A stretch of DNA of 64,000 nucleotides from positions 1 through 64,000 of the forward strand of contig CADCKR010000016.1 in assembly GCA_902802105.1 (NCBI GenBank), read 5' to 3'. The notes beneath the pieces were generated by a model. It was not told the origin of the DNA, did not search any database, and saw only the letters and a list, made by a program, of their open reading frames with translations. This document shows positions 1 to 8,303 of the stretch, one piece after another. Numbering within the stretch: position 1 is the stretch's first letter; each line of letters opens with the position of its first letter. Source of the DNA: an uncultured Ruminococcus sp. GTDB taxonomy: Bacteria > Bacillota > Clostridia > Oscillospirales > Acutalibacteraceae. The position numbers were made by a program, and so were the translations under genes.

Positions 1-1373
1 CTTGTTATAAGTCTGTCTGTACCGCTGATGATATATACACTGAAGTCATTTGCAATAAGATAATCAACTACCTCAAGCATAGGCTTGTAGAATGCCTGAC
101 CGTTGGTCATATTGGTGTAGCTGTTCATCGGCTGATCTCTGTATGCCTTGACATATTCATCGAATTCGTCAGGTGTCATGCCCTTGAAAGCAGTTGCTAC
201 GGCTGTGCCGTGCTTTATGTCAAGTCCCTTCGGATAGCTGCCGGTTTTGAAATATTCTTCAATTATCTTTGCGGTCTCTTTTTCCTCGTCACTTGCCTTA
301 TCCTTATAATCAGGATCCTCCATTACGCGGTAATAAAGGAGCTTATGGTCGAAATAGCCCGGATCGGTCTCACAGCAGAGAGTACCGTCCATATCAAATA
401 CGGCTATACGGTTTTCTACAGGAATATAGGACTCTGAGCTTTGGTCTGTTATCGTCTTTATATAGTCTGTAAGCTGAGTTTTGAGCGGAGCTGTGTCCGT
501 CCAAAGTGAAAGGGCATCCTCCTGTGAAGCCTTTGTATCGGTTTCTACCTTTTTGATAGCGTCATCGACATTCTTTGCAAGCTCCATGCTCTGGAAATCC
601 GAATTATCCGACAGCATCATATCAAAGCTCGGTGTAATGTCAAGCTCTGCCTGTGCACTTGTAAACGAAAGGTCAAGCATATGACCTCCCTTTGTCCTGT
701 CATCGGAAATGAAATGGAAGTGCCAGCCTGCGGCATTCAGTCCGCTCATGTAATCGGGGCAGTAAAGACCTACTACCGTACCAGTGATATTTTCATAATT
801 GAACTCACGCTGATCTGTTTCAAGCGCCTTGTCAAGACTTTTGTATGGCTTTTCCTGCTTTATCTCGCTGCGGACATACATCTTATCAAATGTACCGCTG
901 ACTTTTACGAGATAAAACATATTTTTGCCGTTTTGATTGACGGTCTTGTCAAGCTCTGCCTTGAAGGAAGCCATATCCTTTATGTCTTTAAGAGCGAAAG
1001 ATACATCGCTGTCAAAGAAGCTGACATTTGAGAAGGGAACGGTTTCGTCATCATCGGCTTCTTTGACGGTACCGTCACCCAAGGCCTGATATACCTTTCC
1101 GTCAATGACGATCATCTCACCGTTGACGCCCTCGAAGGTGCCGATGCCCGTATCGCCGTGTTTTTTCAGCTCGCTGACCTTGATAATTCCGTCATAGTGG
1201 CCCTGTGTAAGTGACTGCAAAAGTGCGACCTGATAAACAGTCTCCCTGTCCTGAGCTGTTTCAGAAGCGCTTGTGTTCTGTGATGCTTCTGTTTTTTTCT
1301 CCTGCTTCTGATTGCAGGCAGAGAAGGACAGCAGCATTGACGCCAATAAAAGTATCGCTATTTTCTTTTTCAT
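1..1373 (-). CDS. Acetolactate decarboxylase-HAD phosphatase fusion lipoprotein (3' end beyond window)
   Basis: About 457 residues are visible and the C-terminus lies off the left edge. Residues 1-20 form a lipoprotein signal ending in LSFSAC with Cys20 as lipidation site. Residues 45-270 read as alpha-acetolactate decarboxylase (acetolactate to acetoin): GDTGIGTFEGVNGEM carries the family Glu, and GWHFHF...GGH gives the three zinc-ligand histidines (His218, His220, His231). From residue 322 a HAD phosphatase begins with motif I FDMDGT (Asp327, Asp329) and motif II IISGT. Frame was checked from the start through both domains with no stop. GGAGGT lies 10 bases before the ATG, and a promoter lies at 1434-1462. 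The protein is predicted to be anchored outside the membrane. Joining these two enzymes in one chain is unusual. Confidence 0.85.
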   Translation of the reverse strand, partial: MKKKIAILLLASMLLSFSACNQKQEKKTEASQNTSASETAQDRETVYQVALLQSLTQGHYDGIIKVSELKKHGDTGIGTFEGVNGEMIVIDGKVYQALGDGTVKEADDDETVPFSNVSFFDSDVSFALKDIKDMASFKAELDKTVNQNGKNMFYLVKVSGTFDKMYVRSEIKQEKPYKSLDKALETDQREFNYENITGTVVGLYCPDYMSGLNAAGWHFHFISDDRTKGGHMLDLSFTSAQAELDITPSFDMMLSDNSDFQSMELAKNVDDAIKKVETDTKASQEDALSLWTDTAPLKTQLTDYIKTITDQSSESYIPVENRIAVFDMDGTLCCETDPGYFDHKLLYYRVMEDPDYKDKASDEEKETAKIIEEYFKTGSYPKGLDIKHGTAVATAFKGMTPDEFDEYVKAYRDQPMNSYTNMTNGQAFYKPMLEVVDYLIANDFSVYIISGTDRLIT

Positions 1374-1433
1374 TTTGTTGACCTCCGTTTATGTTTTCAG
1401 GATAATACCGAAGATTATGTATTTCTTCTTATC

Positions 1434-1462
1434 AGTATAATATCGTTGTTACTATATGTCAA
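1434..1462 (-). promoter_or_regulatory. Sigma-A promoter for the decarboxylase-HAD lipoprotein gene
   Basis: On the minus strand TTGACA (1457-1462) and TATACT (1434-1439) are separated by exactly 17 bases, about 60 bases upstream of the ATG at 1373. Confidence 0.75.
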
Positions 1463-1723
1463 TCGTTAATTTACATTTTGCAGCTGCTCCCGCTGAAATT
1501 TTTGAGTGGATATCGACGCCGGAAAACATACTTTTGAACGATACAGATGGTGCGAAAACGATTTTTACGAAGAATCCAATTATGATAAAGCAAATCGGAG
1601 AAATTTCATCCATTTTGAAAAAATACGGTTTTGATAAGGGAACTTCGCATATAGCGGCTGTTTGTATTCGTATTTTTAATATACCGATCAGGGCGGTTCA
1701 ATGTGAAGTGCCCTGTTTCTTTA

Positions 1724-1752
1724 TGGACAAAACCAAATGCTTATGTTACAAT
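1724..1752 (+). promoter_or_regulatory. Sigma-A promoter for the YjbR-EVE gene
   Basis: TGGACA (1724-1729), 17-base spacer, TACAAT (1747-1752), about 38 bases before the ATG at 1791. The gap 1374-1790 otherwise holds only the divergent promoter at 1434-1462; no convincing gene is seen in it. Confidence 0.6.
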
Positions 1753-1790
1753 AATATCAGATAATGGTATAGAACGAGAAGGCGATATGA

Positions 1791-2540
1791 ATGAGGAAAA
1801 TCATATTTGATCATGTCAAAGAGAAATACGGTGTGGAACCGGAATATCCGTTTTCCATCGCTCCATCATACCCGGTGCTGCGCCATGAAGATAACCGTAA
1901 ATGGTTCGCGCTGATCATGGATATTCAGAGAGAAAAGCTGGGACTGAATGGTGACGGGCGCGTTGACGTGATCAATGTTAAGATGAGCGATCCTCTGCTT
2001 ACCGATATGCTGGCACAGCAGCCGGGATACTTTCCCGGATACCATATGAGTCGGGGAATTTGGCTCTCAATCCTGCTTGACGGAACAGTACCCACAGACG
2101 AGATCTTTAAACTGATCGGCGAGAGCTATGCAAATACCGCATCAAAGCGGAAGCAAAAGAAGATCAGACTGCCAAAGGAGTGGATCGTTCCTGCAAATCC
2201 CAAGTATTACGACATTGAACACGCCTTTGACAGCGCCGATGAAATCGAGTGGAAACAAGGCAGCGGCATAAAAACCGGCGATACCGTTTTTATGTATGTG
2301 GGTGCTCCCGTTTCGGCAATTCTGTATCAGGGCAAAGTAACAGAAACAGATATTCCTTTTGATTATAAAGATGAAAAACTCACTATCAAAGCATTAATGA
2401 AAATCAAGCTGCTGAAAAGGTACGGCTCTGAACAGTTCACATTTGAAAGATTAAAGGATGAATTCGGGATATTTGCAGTCAGAGGACCGAGGGGTGTGCC
2501 TCATTCATTGAGTGAAGCTTTGAAAATACAGGAGTGTTAA
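1791..2540 (+). CDS. MmcQ/YjbR-like protein with C-terminal EVE/PUA-like domain
   Basis: 249 residues. The N-terminal half (about 1-115) resembles the MmcQ/YjbR (DUF419) fold: an early YGVEPEYPF motif, a conserved WFALIMD strand and a GYHMSRGIW core. The C-terminal half (about 127-245) starts WIVPANPKYYDIEHAF and continues with GDTVFMYVGAP and ILYQGKV, as in EVE-like PUA-fold domains that can bind modified bases or nucleotides. YjbR proteins are often annotated as DNA-binding, but the biochemical role is not settled. The stop is one base from the start of the exonuclease gene, so the two are probably co-transcribed. The YjbR assignment is fairly sure; the EVE assignment is by motif impression. 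Confidence 0.7.
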   Translation: MRKIIFDHVKEKYGVEPEYPFSIAPSYPVLRHEDNRKWFALIMDIQREKLGLNGDGRVDVINVKMSDPLLTDMLAQQPGYFPGYHMSRGIWLSILLDGTVPTDEIFKLIGESYANTASKRKQKKIRLPKEWIVPANPKYYDIEHAFDSADEIEWKQGSGIKTGDTVFMYVGAPVSAILYQGKVTETDIPFDYKDEKLTIKALMKIKLLKRYGSEQFTFERLKDEFGIFAVRGPRGVPHSLSEALKIQEC

Positions 2541-2541
2541 A

Positions 2542-3084
2542 ATGTCGAGATTTATTGTATTTGATGTTGAAACGCCAAACCGCCACAACGACCGGATGAG
2601 CGCTATTGGGATAACCGTGGTGGATGATGGCATAATAACAGAGGAATTATATTCTCTTGTTGATCCCGAAACGTATTTTGATTATTTCAATGTGAAGCTG
2701 ACGGGGATCAATGAGAAAGTCGTGGCGGATGCACCGAATTTCCCAAAACTATGGGAGCAAATAGAACCGATCATGTCAAGCGGACTTTTAGTGGCGCACA
2801 ACGCAGTATTTGATATGAATGTCCTGAAAAGGTGTCTGCGTGACTATGAGATCGAATGGAGACCCTATTCCCGTTATATCTGCACCGTTCAAATGGGCAG
2901 ACGTCTTTTGCCCGGTATGAGCCATAAGCTGAATGATCTATGTGATCATTTCGGGATAGGACTGAATCATCATCATGCCGCAAGCGACAGCCATGCCTGT
3001 GCAGAGATCCTGCTCAGGTATCTTGAAAACGGAGCGGATATCAGACAATTTATCCGGACGTGCTCCTTTATTAAGATAATGTGA
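2542..3084 (+). CDS. DEDDh 3'-5' exonuclease, DnaQ/PolC-exonuclease-like
   Basis: 180 residues of a single exonuclease domain. Exo I is FDVETP (Asp8, Glu10), Exo II is VAHNAVFDMNVL, and Exo III is HHHAASDSHACAEIL, giving the DEDDh metal-binding set. It should remove nucleotides from 3' ends of DNA or RNA by two-metal hydrolysis. It lies one base after the YjbR-EVE stop, with AGGAG just upstream of the ATG. It is a stand-alone domain without polymerase, so a repair or RNA-trimming role is as likely as proofreading. Confidence 0.85.
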   Translation: MSRFIVFDVETPNRHNDRMSAIGITVVDDGIITEELYSLVDPETYFDYFNVKLTGINEKVVADAPNFPKLWEQIEPIMSSGLLVAHNAVFDMNVLKRCLRDYEIEWRPYSRYICTVQMGRRLLPGMSHKLNDLCDHFGIGLNHHHAASDSHACAEILLRYLENGADIRQFIRTCSFIKIM

Positions 3085-3142
3085 TGTGATCTTCATTATA
3101 CGATAGATCCGGCGGTATTATTACTTTTGGGAGAGACAGACT

Positions 3143-4357
3143 ATGACTTATGATTTTGAAACAATAATGGATCGCAGAGGAAAGGATGCTCTTGCTGTTG
3201 ACGCTATCGGCGCGGGGGTAGATTGGGCTGTTGTTCCCACTAAACCGAAAAACGGCTTTTCAGCGATCCCTATGTGGGTGGCGGACATGAATTTTGCGAC
3301 AGTCCCGACTATCCCGCAGGCGATCATCAAAAGAGCCGAGCATCCTGCATTCGGTTATTATCTGCCGACAGACGAGTACTACGATTCGATCATCCGCTGG
3401 CACAAAGAGCGCAACGGAGTAACCGGTTTAGCAAGAGAGAATATCGGTTACGAAAACGGCGTGATCGGCTGCGTCAGTACAGCTATACAGGCATTTACCG
3501 CGCCGGGCGAAAAGATACTTCTTCACAGCCCGACCTATATCGGTTTTACTCTCGTCCTGAAAAGCACCGGCAGAGTTGCCGAGCTAAGTCCTCTTAAAAA
3601 GGATGAAAACGGTGTATGGCGAATGGATTTTGAAGATATGGACAGGCGGATAAAGAAAAACAATATCCATCTTGTTATCCTTTGCAGTCCGCACAACCCC
3701 TGCGGCAGAGTATGGGAGCGCAAAGAGCTTGAAAGGGCTATGGAGATATTCCGAACCAATCAATGTATCGTTGTATCAGATGAGATCTGGTCGGACATTC
3801 TGCTCAACGGAAATAAGCATATACCTACACAAAGTATTTCCGAGGACGCGAAAAAGCGAACTGTCGCAGTTTACGCGCCGAGCAAGACCTTTAATCTTGC
3901 GGGACTTATCGGGAGCTATCATATTATCTATGACAAGTACCTGCGCGACAGAATGAACAGGCAGTCGGATATGACGCATTATAATTCGATGAATGTCATG
4001 TCCATGCACGCGCTTATCGGTGCGTATAAGGACGAAGGGCACAGATGGGCAGACGAGCTCTGTGAGGTGCTGTCAAAGAATATCAATTACGCCTATGATA
4101 TTATTCAGAATGAATTTGACGGCATAGAAGCAGCAAAGCCCGAAGGTACATATATGCTGTTTCTGCATTGTGAGGAATACTGCAAAAAACAAGGTCTGAC
4201 GATCGACGAACTTATCCAAAGGGGCTGGGACGTCGGCGTAGCGTGGCAGCAGGGAGCGCCGTTCCATGACGAATGGGGGATAAGAATGAACCTTGCACTG
4301 CCGTTTTCGCTTGTGGAAGAAGCATTTGACAGATTGAAAAGATTTGTTTTTGTATGA
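3143..4357 (+). CDS. MalY/PatB-family PLP-dependent C-S (cystathionine beta-) lyase
   Basis: 404 residues, normal for the family. It is a fold-type I PLP enzyme: the N-terminal region contains AIPMWVADMNF, typical of MalY/PatB, and the cofactor site has SPHNPCGR (Asn185), VSDEIW (Asp213) and APSKTFNLAG with Schiff-base Lys248. The expected reaction is beta-elimination on cystathionine or cysteine conjugates to thiol, pyruvate and ammonia in methionine or sulfur metabolism. GGGAGAGA lies just before the ATG. The gene is 58 bases after the exonuclease gene and may share its transcript. True aminotransferase activity cannot be excluded by reading. Confidence 0.88.
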   Translation: MTYDFETIMDRRGKDALAVDAIGAGVDWAVVPTKPKNGFSAIPMWVADMNFATVPTIPQAIIKRAEHPAFGYYLPTDEYYDSIIRWHKERNGVTGLARENIGYENGVIGCVSTAIQAFTAPGEKILLHSPTYIGFTLVLKSTGRVAELSPLKKDENGVWRMDFEDMDRRIKKNNIHLVILCSPHNPCGRVWERKELERAMEIFRTNQCIVVSDEIWSDILLNGNKHIPTQSISEDAKKRTVAVYAPSKTFNLAGLIGSYHIIYDKYLRDRMNRQSDMTHYNSMNVMSMHALIGAYKDEGHRWADELCEVLSKNINYAYDIIQNEFDGIEAAKPEGTYMLFLHCEEYCKKQGLTIDELIQRGWDVGVAWQQGAPFHDEWGIRMNLALPFSLVEEAFDRLKRFVFV

Positions 4358-4533
4358 GTAACTATACTGATGCTGTATAATAAAACTTGACACATTTCTT
4401 AAAAACTAAGCGAACCAAAAAGAAAAACACACGACCAGTCGGTTTCCCCGAATCATTGAAATATAAAACAAAAAATAATAGTAATACTTCATATTTGTAA
4501 ATAAGGGATAGTTATTCAATTAATTGCAAACAC

Positions 4534-4577
4534 TTTACATATATATAAGTTTATGCTATGATATTTCCAGCTGGAAA
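4534..4577 (+). promoter_or_regulatory. Promoter with a 14-bp perfect palindrome at the start-site region
   Basis: TTTACA (4534-4539), 17 bases, TATGAT (4557-4562), followed at once by the palindrome TTTCCAGCTGGAAA (4564-4577). A symmetric site over the transcription start is a usual repressor-operator position. It would drive the broken small gene at 4610 and the HipA-like gene at 4802. The stretch 4358-4533 holds nothing recognisable. Confidence 0.5.
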
Positions 4578-4609
4578 ACATTGTCTGTTTTGAACTTTTG
4601 CGCCTATGA

Positions 4610-4795
4610 TATGATGCTGCGATAGGCAAGCTCGGTGATTCCAAGATTGATCTTATCGCTTCAAACGCCAATACCTTTGCAGAAAATCAGAGACAATTAT
4701 GAGAAGATGATCTGCCGCTCGGCACAGGATCAGAGAAAGAATTTGACGGGACCAAATCGGTCAATGTGATTGATTGGCTTTTGGAAAGCAGTTGA
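4610..4795 (+). pseudogene. Broken small gene upstream of the HipA-like kinase
   Basis: One frame reads as protein-like sequence (YDAAIGKLGDSKIDLIASNA, then DLPLGTGSEKEF and SVNVIDWLLESS) ending at TGA 4793-4795, but it is cut by an in-frame TGA at 4700-4702 and has no start codon before a stop at 4607. The composition fits its neighbours and the reading resumes in the same frame after the stop, which points to a decayed gene. It ends 6 bases before the HipA-like ATG, the place where an antitoxin partner normally sits. No helix-turn-helix is evident, so its original function is unknown. Confidence 0.5.
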
Positions 4796-4801
4796 ATAAT
4801 T

Positions 4802-5845
4802 ATGAATGATAATAATTTCTATATACTGTCAGGCAATAATATTGTTGCCGAATGGGAAGAAAACGAGCTGAAAATAATAAATGAACAGTTGTTACCGCTG
4901 TTCCTGAAACGAGTCGCAAATGCGGAGCTTTGGCTTGAAACACGAGCAATAGATTCTCATCGTTCAAACTCACGCTTGCTGAAAAAAGCACTGAGATTAA
5001 AAGAAAGAGACGATTTGGCTACGGTCATCAAAGTCAACGCTGTAACGATCACCGATAACTATTGGATCAAGCCTCCTGACAGCGGGCTGACCTATCAGGA
5101 CGTTAGGTTTACGGACGATTATTTCTCCGTTCTCGCACTCAAAGGAAGCTATTCGAGCTTCAATCGGGCTTCAAATTCCAAGCGTACAAAAACACCTGAG
5201 CTGACGAATATCGGCAGCTTTGAAAAGTGCTGGAAATTGGTTGACGGCAAGTGGTGGATGTATAAATCCGCAACACATGACGAAATGTTTTCGGAGCTTT
5301 TTATCTACCATCTCGGCAAAGAATCAGGAATAAATATGGCAGTTTATAAGCGAGGCGACAAATGTATAAAGTCGCTTGACTTCACCGATAACGCAAGCGT
5401 AAATTTTGAGCCGGCTTTTGCTTTTATGGGCGACAATGAAGATTATGAAGACGTTTTTGCAAAGCTTGAGGAGCTTTGTCCGCAGGCAAGAACCGATTTT
5501 GTAAAGATGATTTTTTTGGATACGATCGCTGCAAATCCTGACAGACATACGGCAAATTTCGGTCTGCTGCGTGATATCAATACAGGAGAATTGATCGGTT
5601 TCGCACCCCTTTTCGATCACAATTTAGCTCTGATCGCAAGAGGTTATCCGAAAGCTCCTACAAAAAATGATATCCTCATTCGCTTGTTCAATGACTTCAT
5701 AAGCAACCATTCTGAGTACAAAGATCAGTTGCCAACTGTCACAGAAACACTGCTGCAAAACGTCCTCAAAACCGTCAACATGAAGGTGCGCGGCAAAGAG
5801 CTCATTGACCTTATAATGAAAAGATACGCATTGATTCAGAAATAA
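4802..5845 (+). CDS. HipA-like serine/threonine kinase
   Basis: 347 residues. The C-terminal half has the HipA kinase core: WWMYKS in the nucleotide-binding region, AANPDRHTANFGLL with catalytic Asp247 and Asn252, and FAPLFDHN with metal-binding Asp272. The first 130 residues do not match the usual HipA N-terminal subdomain. HipA kinases phosphorylate protein targets (GltX in E. coli HipA) and are normally paired with a HipB-type repressor. Here no intact partner is adjacent, only the broken gene at 4610-4795. It may be an orphan toxin remnant or a kinase with another role. Confidence 0.75.
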   Translation: MNDNNFYILSGNNIVAEWEENELKIINEQLLPLFLKRVANAELWLETRAIDSHRSNSRLLKKALRLKERDDLATVIKVNAVTITDNYWIKPPDSGLTYQDVRFTDDYFSVLALKGSYSSFNRASNSKRTKTPELTNIGSFEKCWKLVDGKWWMYKSATHDEMFSELFIYHLGKESGINMAVYKRGDKCIKSLDFTDNASVNFEPAFAFMGDNEDYEDVFAKLEELCPQARTDFVKMIFLDTIAANPDRHTANFGLLRDINTGELIGFAPLFDHNLALIARGYPKAPTKNDILIRLFNDFISNHSEYKDQLPTVTETLLQNVLKTVNMKVRGKELIDLIMKRYALIQK

Positions 5846-5906
5846 AGGCAGCACCGCTTTTCGCGATTTTTTCATGAAGTTTCCCTGGCAATGTCTTTAT
5901 TTCCTA

Positions 5907-5935
5907 TTGACAATTTATTTTGTTAGTGCTATAAT
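5907..5935 (+). promoter_or_regulatory. Consensus sigma-A promoter of the trp operon
   Basis: TTGACA (5907-5912), 17 bases, TATAAT (5930-5935): a perfect consensus pair just upstream of the T-box leader. Confidence 0.9.
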
Positions 5936-5944
5936 TTACCCAAG

Positions 5945-6223
5945 TTAATAATAAACCGTTGAAGCGGAGATAACGGCAGTTATGACTTCACAGAGAGCCG
6001 GGGCAGCTGAGAGCCCGGTAAGAAACAGATTGTCAAATGGACCGCTGAGGGCGCAGTCAAACGGAGAGTTTCCGGAGTATTCTGCGACGTTGAAGGCAGA
6101 CGTAAATTGCCGGGGATATGTTGGTATCCTGCAAAGTGCACGTGTCAGAGCGTGAATCAAGGTGGCACCACGGATAATATTATTCGTCCTTGACGCAGTA
6201 ATTTCTGCGTCAGGGCGTTTTTT
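5945..6223 (+). ncRNA. Tryptophan T-box leader with intrinsic terminator
   Basis: Stem I base AGCGG pairs with CCGCT, and the distal arm has CAGAGAGCCGGGG...GAGAGCCCGG. The specifier triplet TGG (Trp) is at 6038-6040, directly 5' of the closing ACCGCT. The T-box antiterminator core AAGGTGGCACCACGG is at 6159-6173. The terminator hairpin is 6185-6217 (one bulged base) followed by TTTTTT (6218-6223). Uncharged tRNA-Trp should bind specifier and T-box and permit read-through into trpE. All expected parts are visible. Confidence 0.93.
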
Positions 6224-6250
6224 ATTGCAGAAAATAAGGGAGGAAGGAAA

Positions 6251-7717
6251 ATGAATTTCAGACCAACTGTAAGCGAAACAGAGATCCTGGCAAGCACGGG
6301 AAAATATGATGTTGTTCCCGTAAGCTGTGAGCTTTTCTCAGATTTCATCACACCTATCGAAGCAATGCGCATACTAAAGAATGTATCTACACACTGCTTT
6401 ATGCTTGAATCGGCTCAGGCAAACGACAAATGGGGCAGATATACATTTCTCGGGCTTGACCCCAAAACGGAAATAACCTGCATAAACGGCGATCTGAGGG
6501 CAGGTGATATACAGATAAAGACAAACGACCCGTCAGATTTTCTCCGCAGACTGCTCTCACGTTACCGCAGTCCTCATTTTGATTACCTTCCGTCGTTTAC
6601 CGGAGGTCTTGTGGGATATTTCTCCTATGATTATCTTGCATACAGTGAGCCGGAGGTCAGGCGTGAGGTGGATGACAGCGAAGCCTTCAAGGATGTTGAC
6701 CTGATGCTGTTTGATAAGCTCATAGCATTCGATAATGTAAGACAAAAGCTGATACTTATTGCAAACATGAAGCTTGACAATATTGAAGTTAATTACAATA
6801 AAGCTGTCATGGAGCTGAAACAGCTTGCTTATCTTCTCAGGCACGGTACGAAGCTGCATGAGCAGCCGGCTATGCTGACCGGCGAGGTCAGACCGTTGTT
6901 TGACAAGGAGCAGTACTGTGCAATGGTCGAAAAAGCAAAGCAGTACATACGTGAGGGCGATATCTTTCAGATAGTGCTTTCAAACCGTCTGAGCGCACCT
7001 TTTGAGGGAAGTCTTTTCAATACCTACCGTGTACTCAGGACTATCAATCCGTCACCGTATATGTTCTATTTCTCGGGCACTGACGTCGAGGTCGCAGGCG
7101 CATCGCCAGAAACGCTTGTAAAGCTCGAAAACGGTGTGCTCCATACGTTTCCTCTTGCAGGCACAAGACCGAGAGGAAAAAACGATTACGAGGACAAGGC
7201 GCTTGAAAAAGAGCTGCTGAGTGATGAAAAGGAGCTTGCCGAGCATAATATGCTTGTTGATCTGGGACGCAACGACCTTGGAAAGATCAGCCGTTTCGGT
7301 ACAGTCGAGGTAGAAAAGCTGCATTCGATAGAGCGTTTTTCTCATGTTATGCATATTGGCTCTACGGTGCGGGGAATCATACGCGAGGACAAGGATGCAT
7401 TCGATGCGATAGAAGCTGTCCTGCCTGCGGGTACTCTTTCCGGTGCGCCGAAGATAAGGGCTTGTCAGCTCATCGGCGAGCTCGAAAACAACAAGCGCGG
7501 GATATACGGCGGAGCTATCGGCTATATCGACTTTACCGGCAACATGGATACCTGCATCGCCATACGCATTGCCTACAAGAAAAACGGCAGGGTGTTCGTG
7601 AGGAGCGGCGCAGGAATAGTTGCGGATTCGGACCCCGAAAAGGAATATCAGGAATGTCTTAACAAGGCAAGAGCCGCAATAAAGGCGCTTGAAATAGCAC
7701 AGGAGGAAGAGCAATGA
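6251..7717 (+). CDS. trpE: Anthranilate synthase component I
   Basis: 488 residues, full length. With the TrpG amidotransferase it converts chorismate to anthranilate, the first committed step of tryptophan synthesis. The N-terminal feedback site LESAQANDKWGRYTFLG is intact, predicting inhibition by tryptophan. The chorismate-binding core has GDIFQIVLSNR, ASPETL, TFPLAGTRPRG, DLGRNDLG and GTLSGAPK. GGGAGGAAGG precedes the ATG. It is the first gene after the T-box and overlaps trpG by four bases (ATGA), a sign of translational coupling between the two subunits. Confidence 0.97.
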   Translation: MNFRPTVSETEILASTGKYDVVPVSCELFSDFITPIEAMRILKNVSTHCFMLESAQANDKWGRYTFLGLDPKTEITCINGDLRAGDIQIKTNDPSDFLRRLLSRYRSPHFDYLPSFTGGLVGYFSYDYLAYSEPEVRREVDDSEAFKDVDLMLFDKLIAFDNVRQKLILIANMKLDNIEVNYNKAVMELKQLAYLLRHGTKLHEQPAMLTGEVRPLFDKEQYCAMVEKAKQYIREGDIFQIVLSNRLSAPFEGSLFNTYRVLRTINPSPYMFYFSGTDVEVAGASPETLVKLENGVLHTFPLAGTRPRGKNDYEDKALEKELLSDEKELAEHNMLVDLGRNDLGKISRFGTVEVEKLHSIERFSHVMHIGSTVRGIIREDKDAFDAIEAVLPAGTLSGAPKIRACQLIGELENNKRGIYGGAIGYIDFTGNMDTCIAIRIAYKKNGRVFVRSGAGIVADSDPEKEYQECLNKARAAIKALEIAQEEEQ

Positions 7718-8298
7718 TCCTGCTTATAGACAATTACGACAGCTTTTCATATAATCTTTATCAGCTTGTGGGCAGCATAGAGCCTGATATCAGAGTTATC
7801 CGCAACGATGAGATGACAGTCGCTGAGATACGTGTGCTGCATCCTGATAAGATAATACTTTCGCCCGGCCCCGGCAGACCCGAAAATGCCGGCATCATAA
7901 CCGATGTCGTGCGCGAGCTTGGCGCAGATATACCGATACTTGGCGTATGTCTTGGGCATCAGGCTATATGTCAATGCTTTGGTGCGGAAATAACTTATGC
8001 ATCCGTTCTTATGCACGGCAAGCAGTCTATAGCCGAACTTGATACATCTACACCGCTTTTTGCCGGCTGTCCGAAAAAAACGCCTGTTGCGCGTTACCAC
8101 TCACTTGCAGCGGATAAGGATGCAATGCCTGAATGCCTTGAAGTGACTGCAAAAACGTCTGACGGCGAGATCATGGCAGTACAGCACAGGGAATACCCGA
8201 TATTCGGCGTACAGTTCCATCCGGAATCCATTATGACGCCTGATGGTGCAAAAATGCTTGAAAACTTTATAAACTATTATAAATACGAAAGGAAGTAA
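7714..8298 (+). CDS. trpG: Anthranilate synthase component II (glutamine amidotransferase)
   Basis: 194 residues, class I glutamine amidotransferase. It begins [18 protein letters not shown]. The nucleophile is the Cys in [10 protein letters not shown] and the His-Glu pair is in [19 protein letters not shown] forms the oxyanion region. It supplies ammonia to TrpE. Overlap with trpE and a 5-base gap to trpD place it inside the trp transcript. A PabA role in folate synthesis is possible for this family and cannot be separated by reading. Confidence 0.96.
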   Translation: MILLIDNYDSFSYNLYQLVGSIEPDIRVIRNDEMTVAEIRVLHPDKIILSPGPGRPENAGIITDVVRELGADIPILGVCLGHQAICQCFGAEITYASVLMHGKQSIAELDTSTPLFAGCPKKTPVARYHSLAADKDAMPECLEVTAKTSDGEIMAVQHREYPIFGVQFHPESIMTPDGAKMLENFINYYKYERK

Positions 8299-8303
8299 TT
8301 ACA

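Noticed and set aside
1456..1764. Open frame of 102 codons between the first two genes
   Set aside because: No ribosome site, odd composition, and it overlaps two opposed promoters at 1434-1462 and 1724-1752.
4700..4702. In-frame TGA as selenocysteine in the remnant before the HipA-like gene
   Set aside because: No start codon upstream, no visible SECIS hairpin and no selenoprotein-like context; decay is simpler.
7052..7714. 220-codon antisense frame in trpE
   Set aside because: Shadow of a fully conserved trpE.
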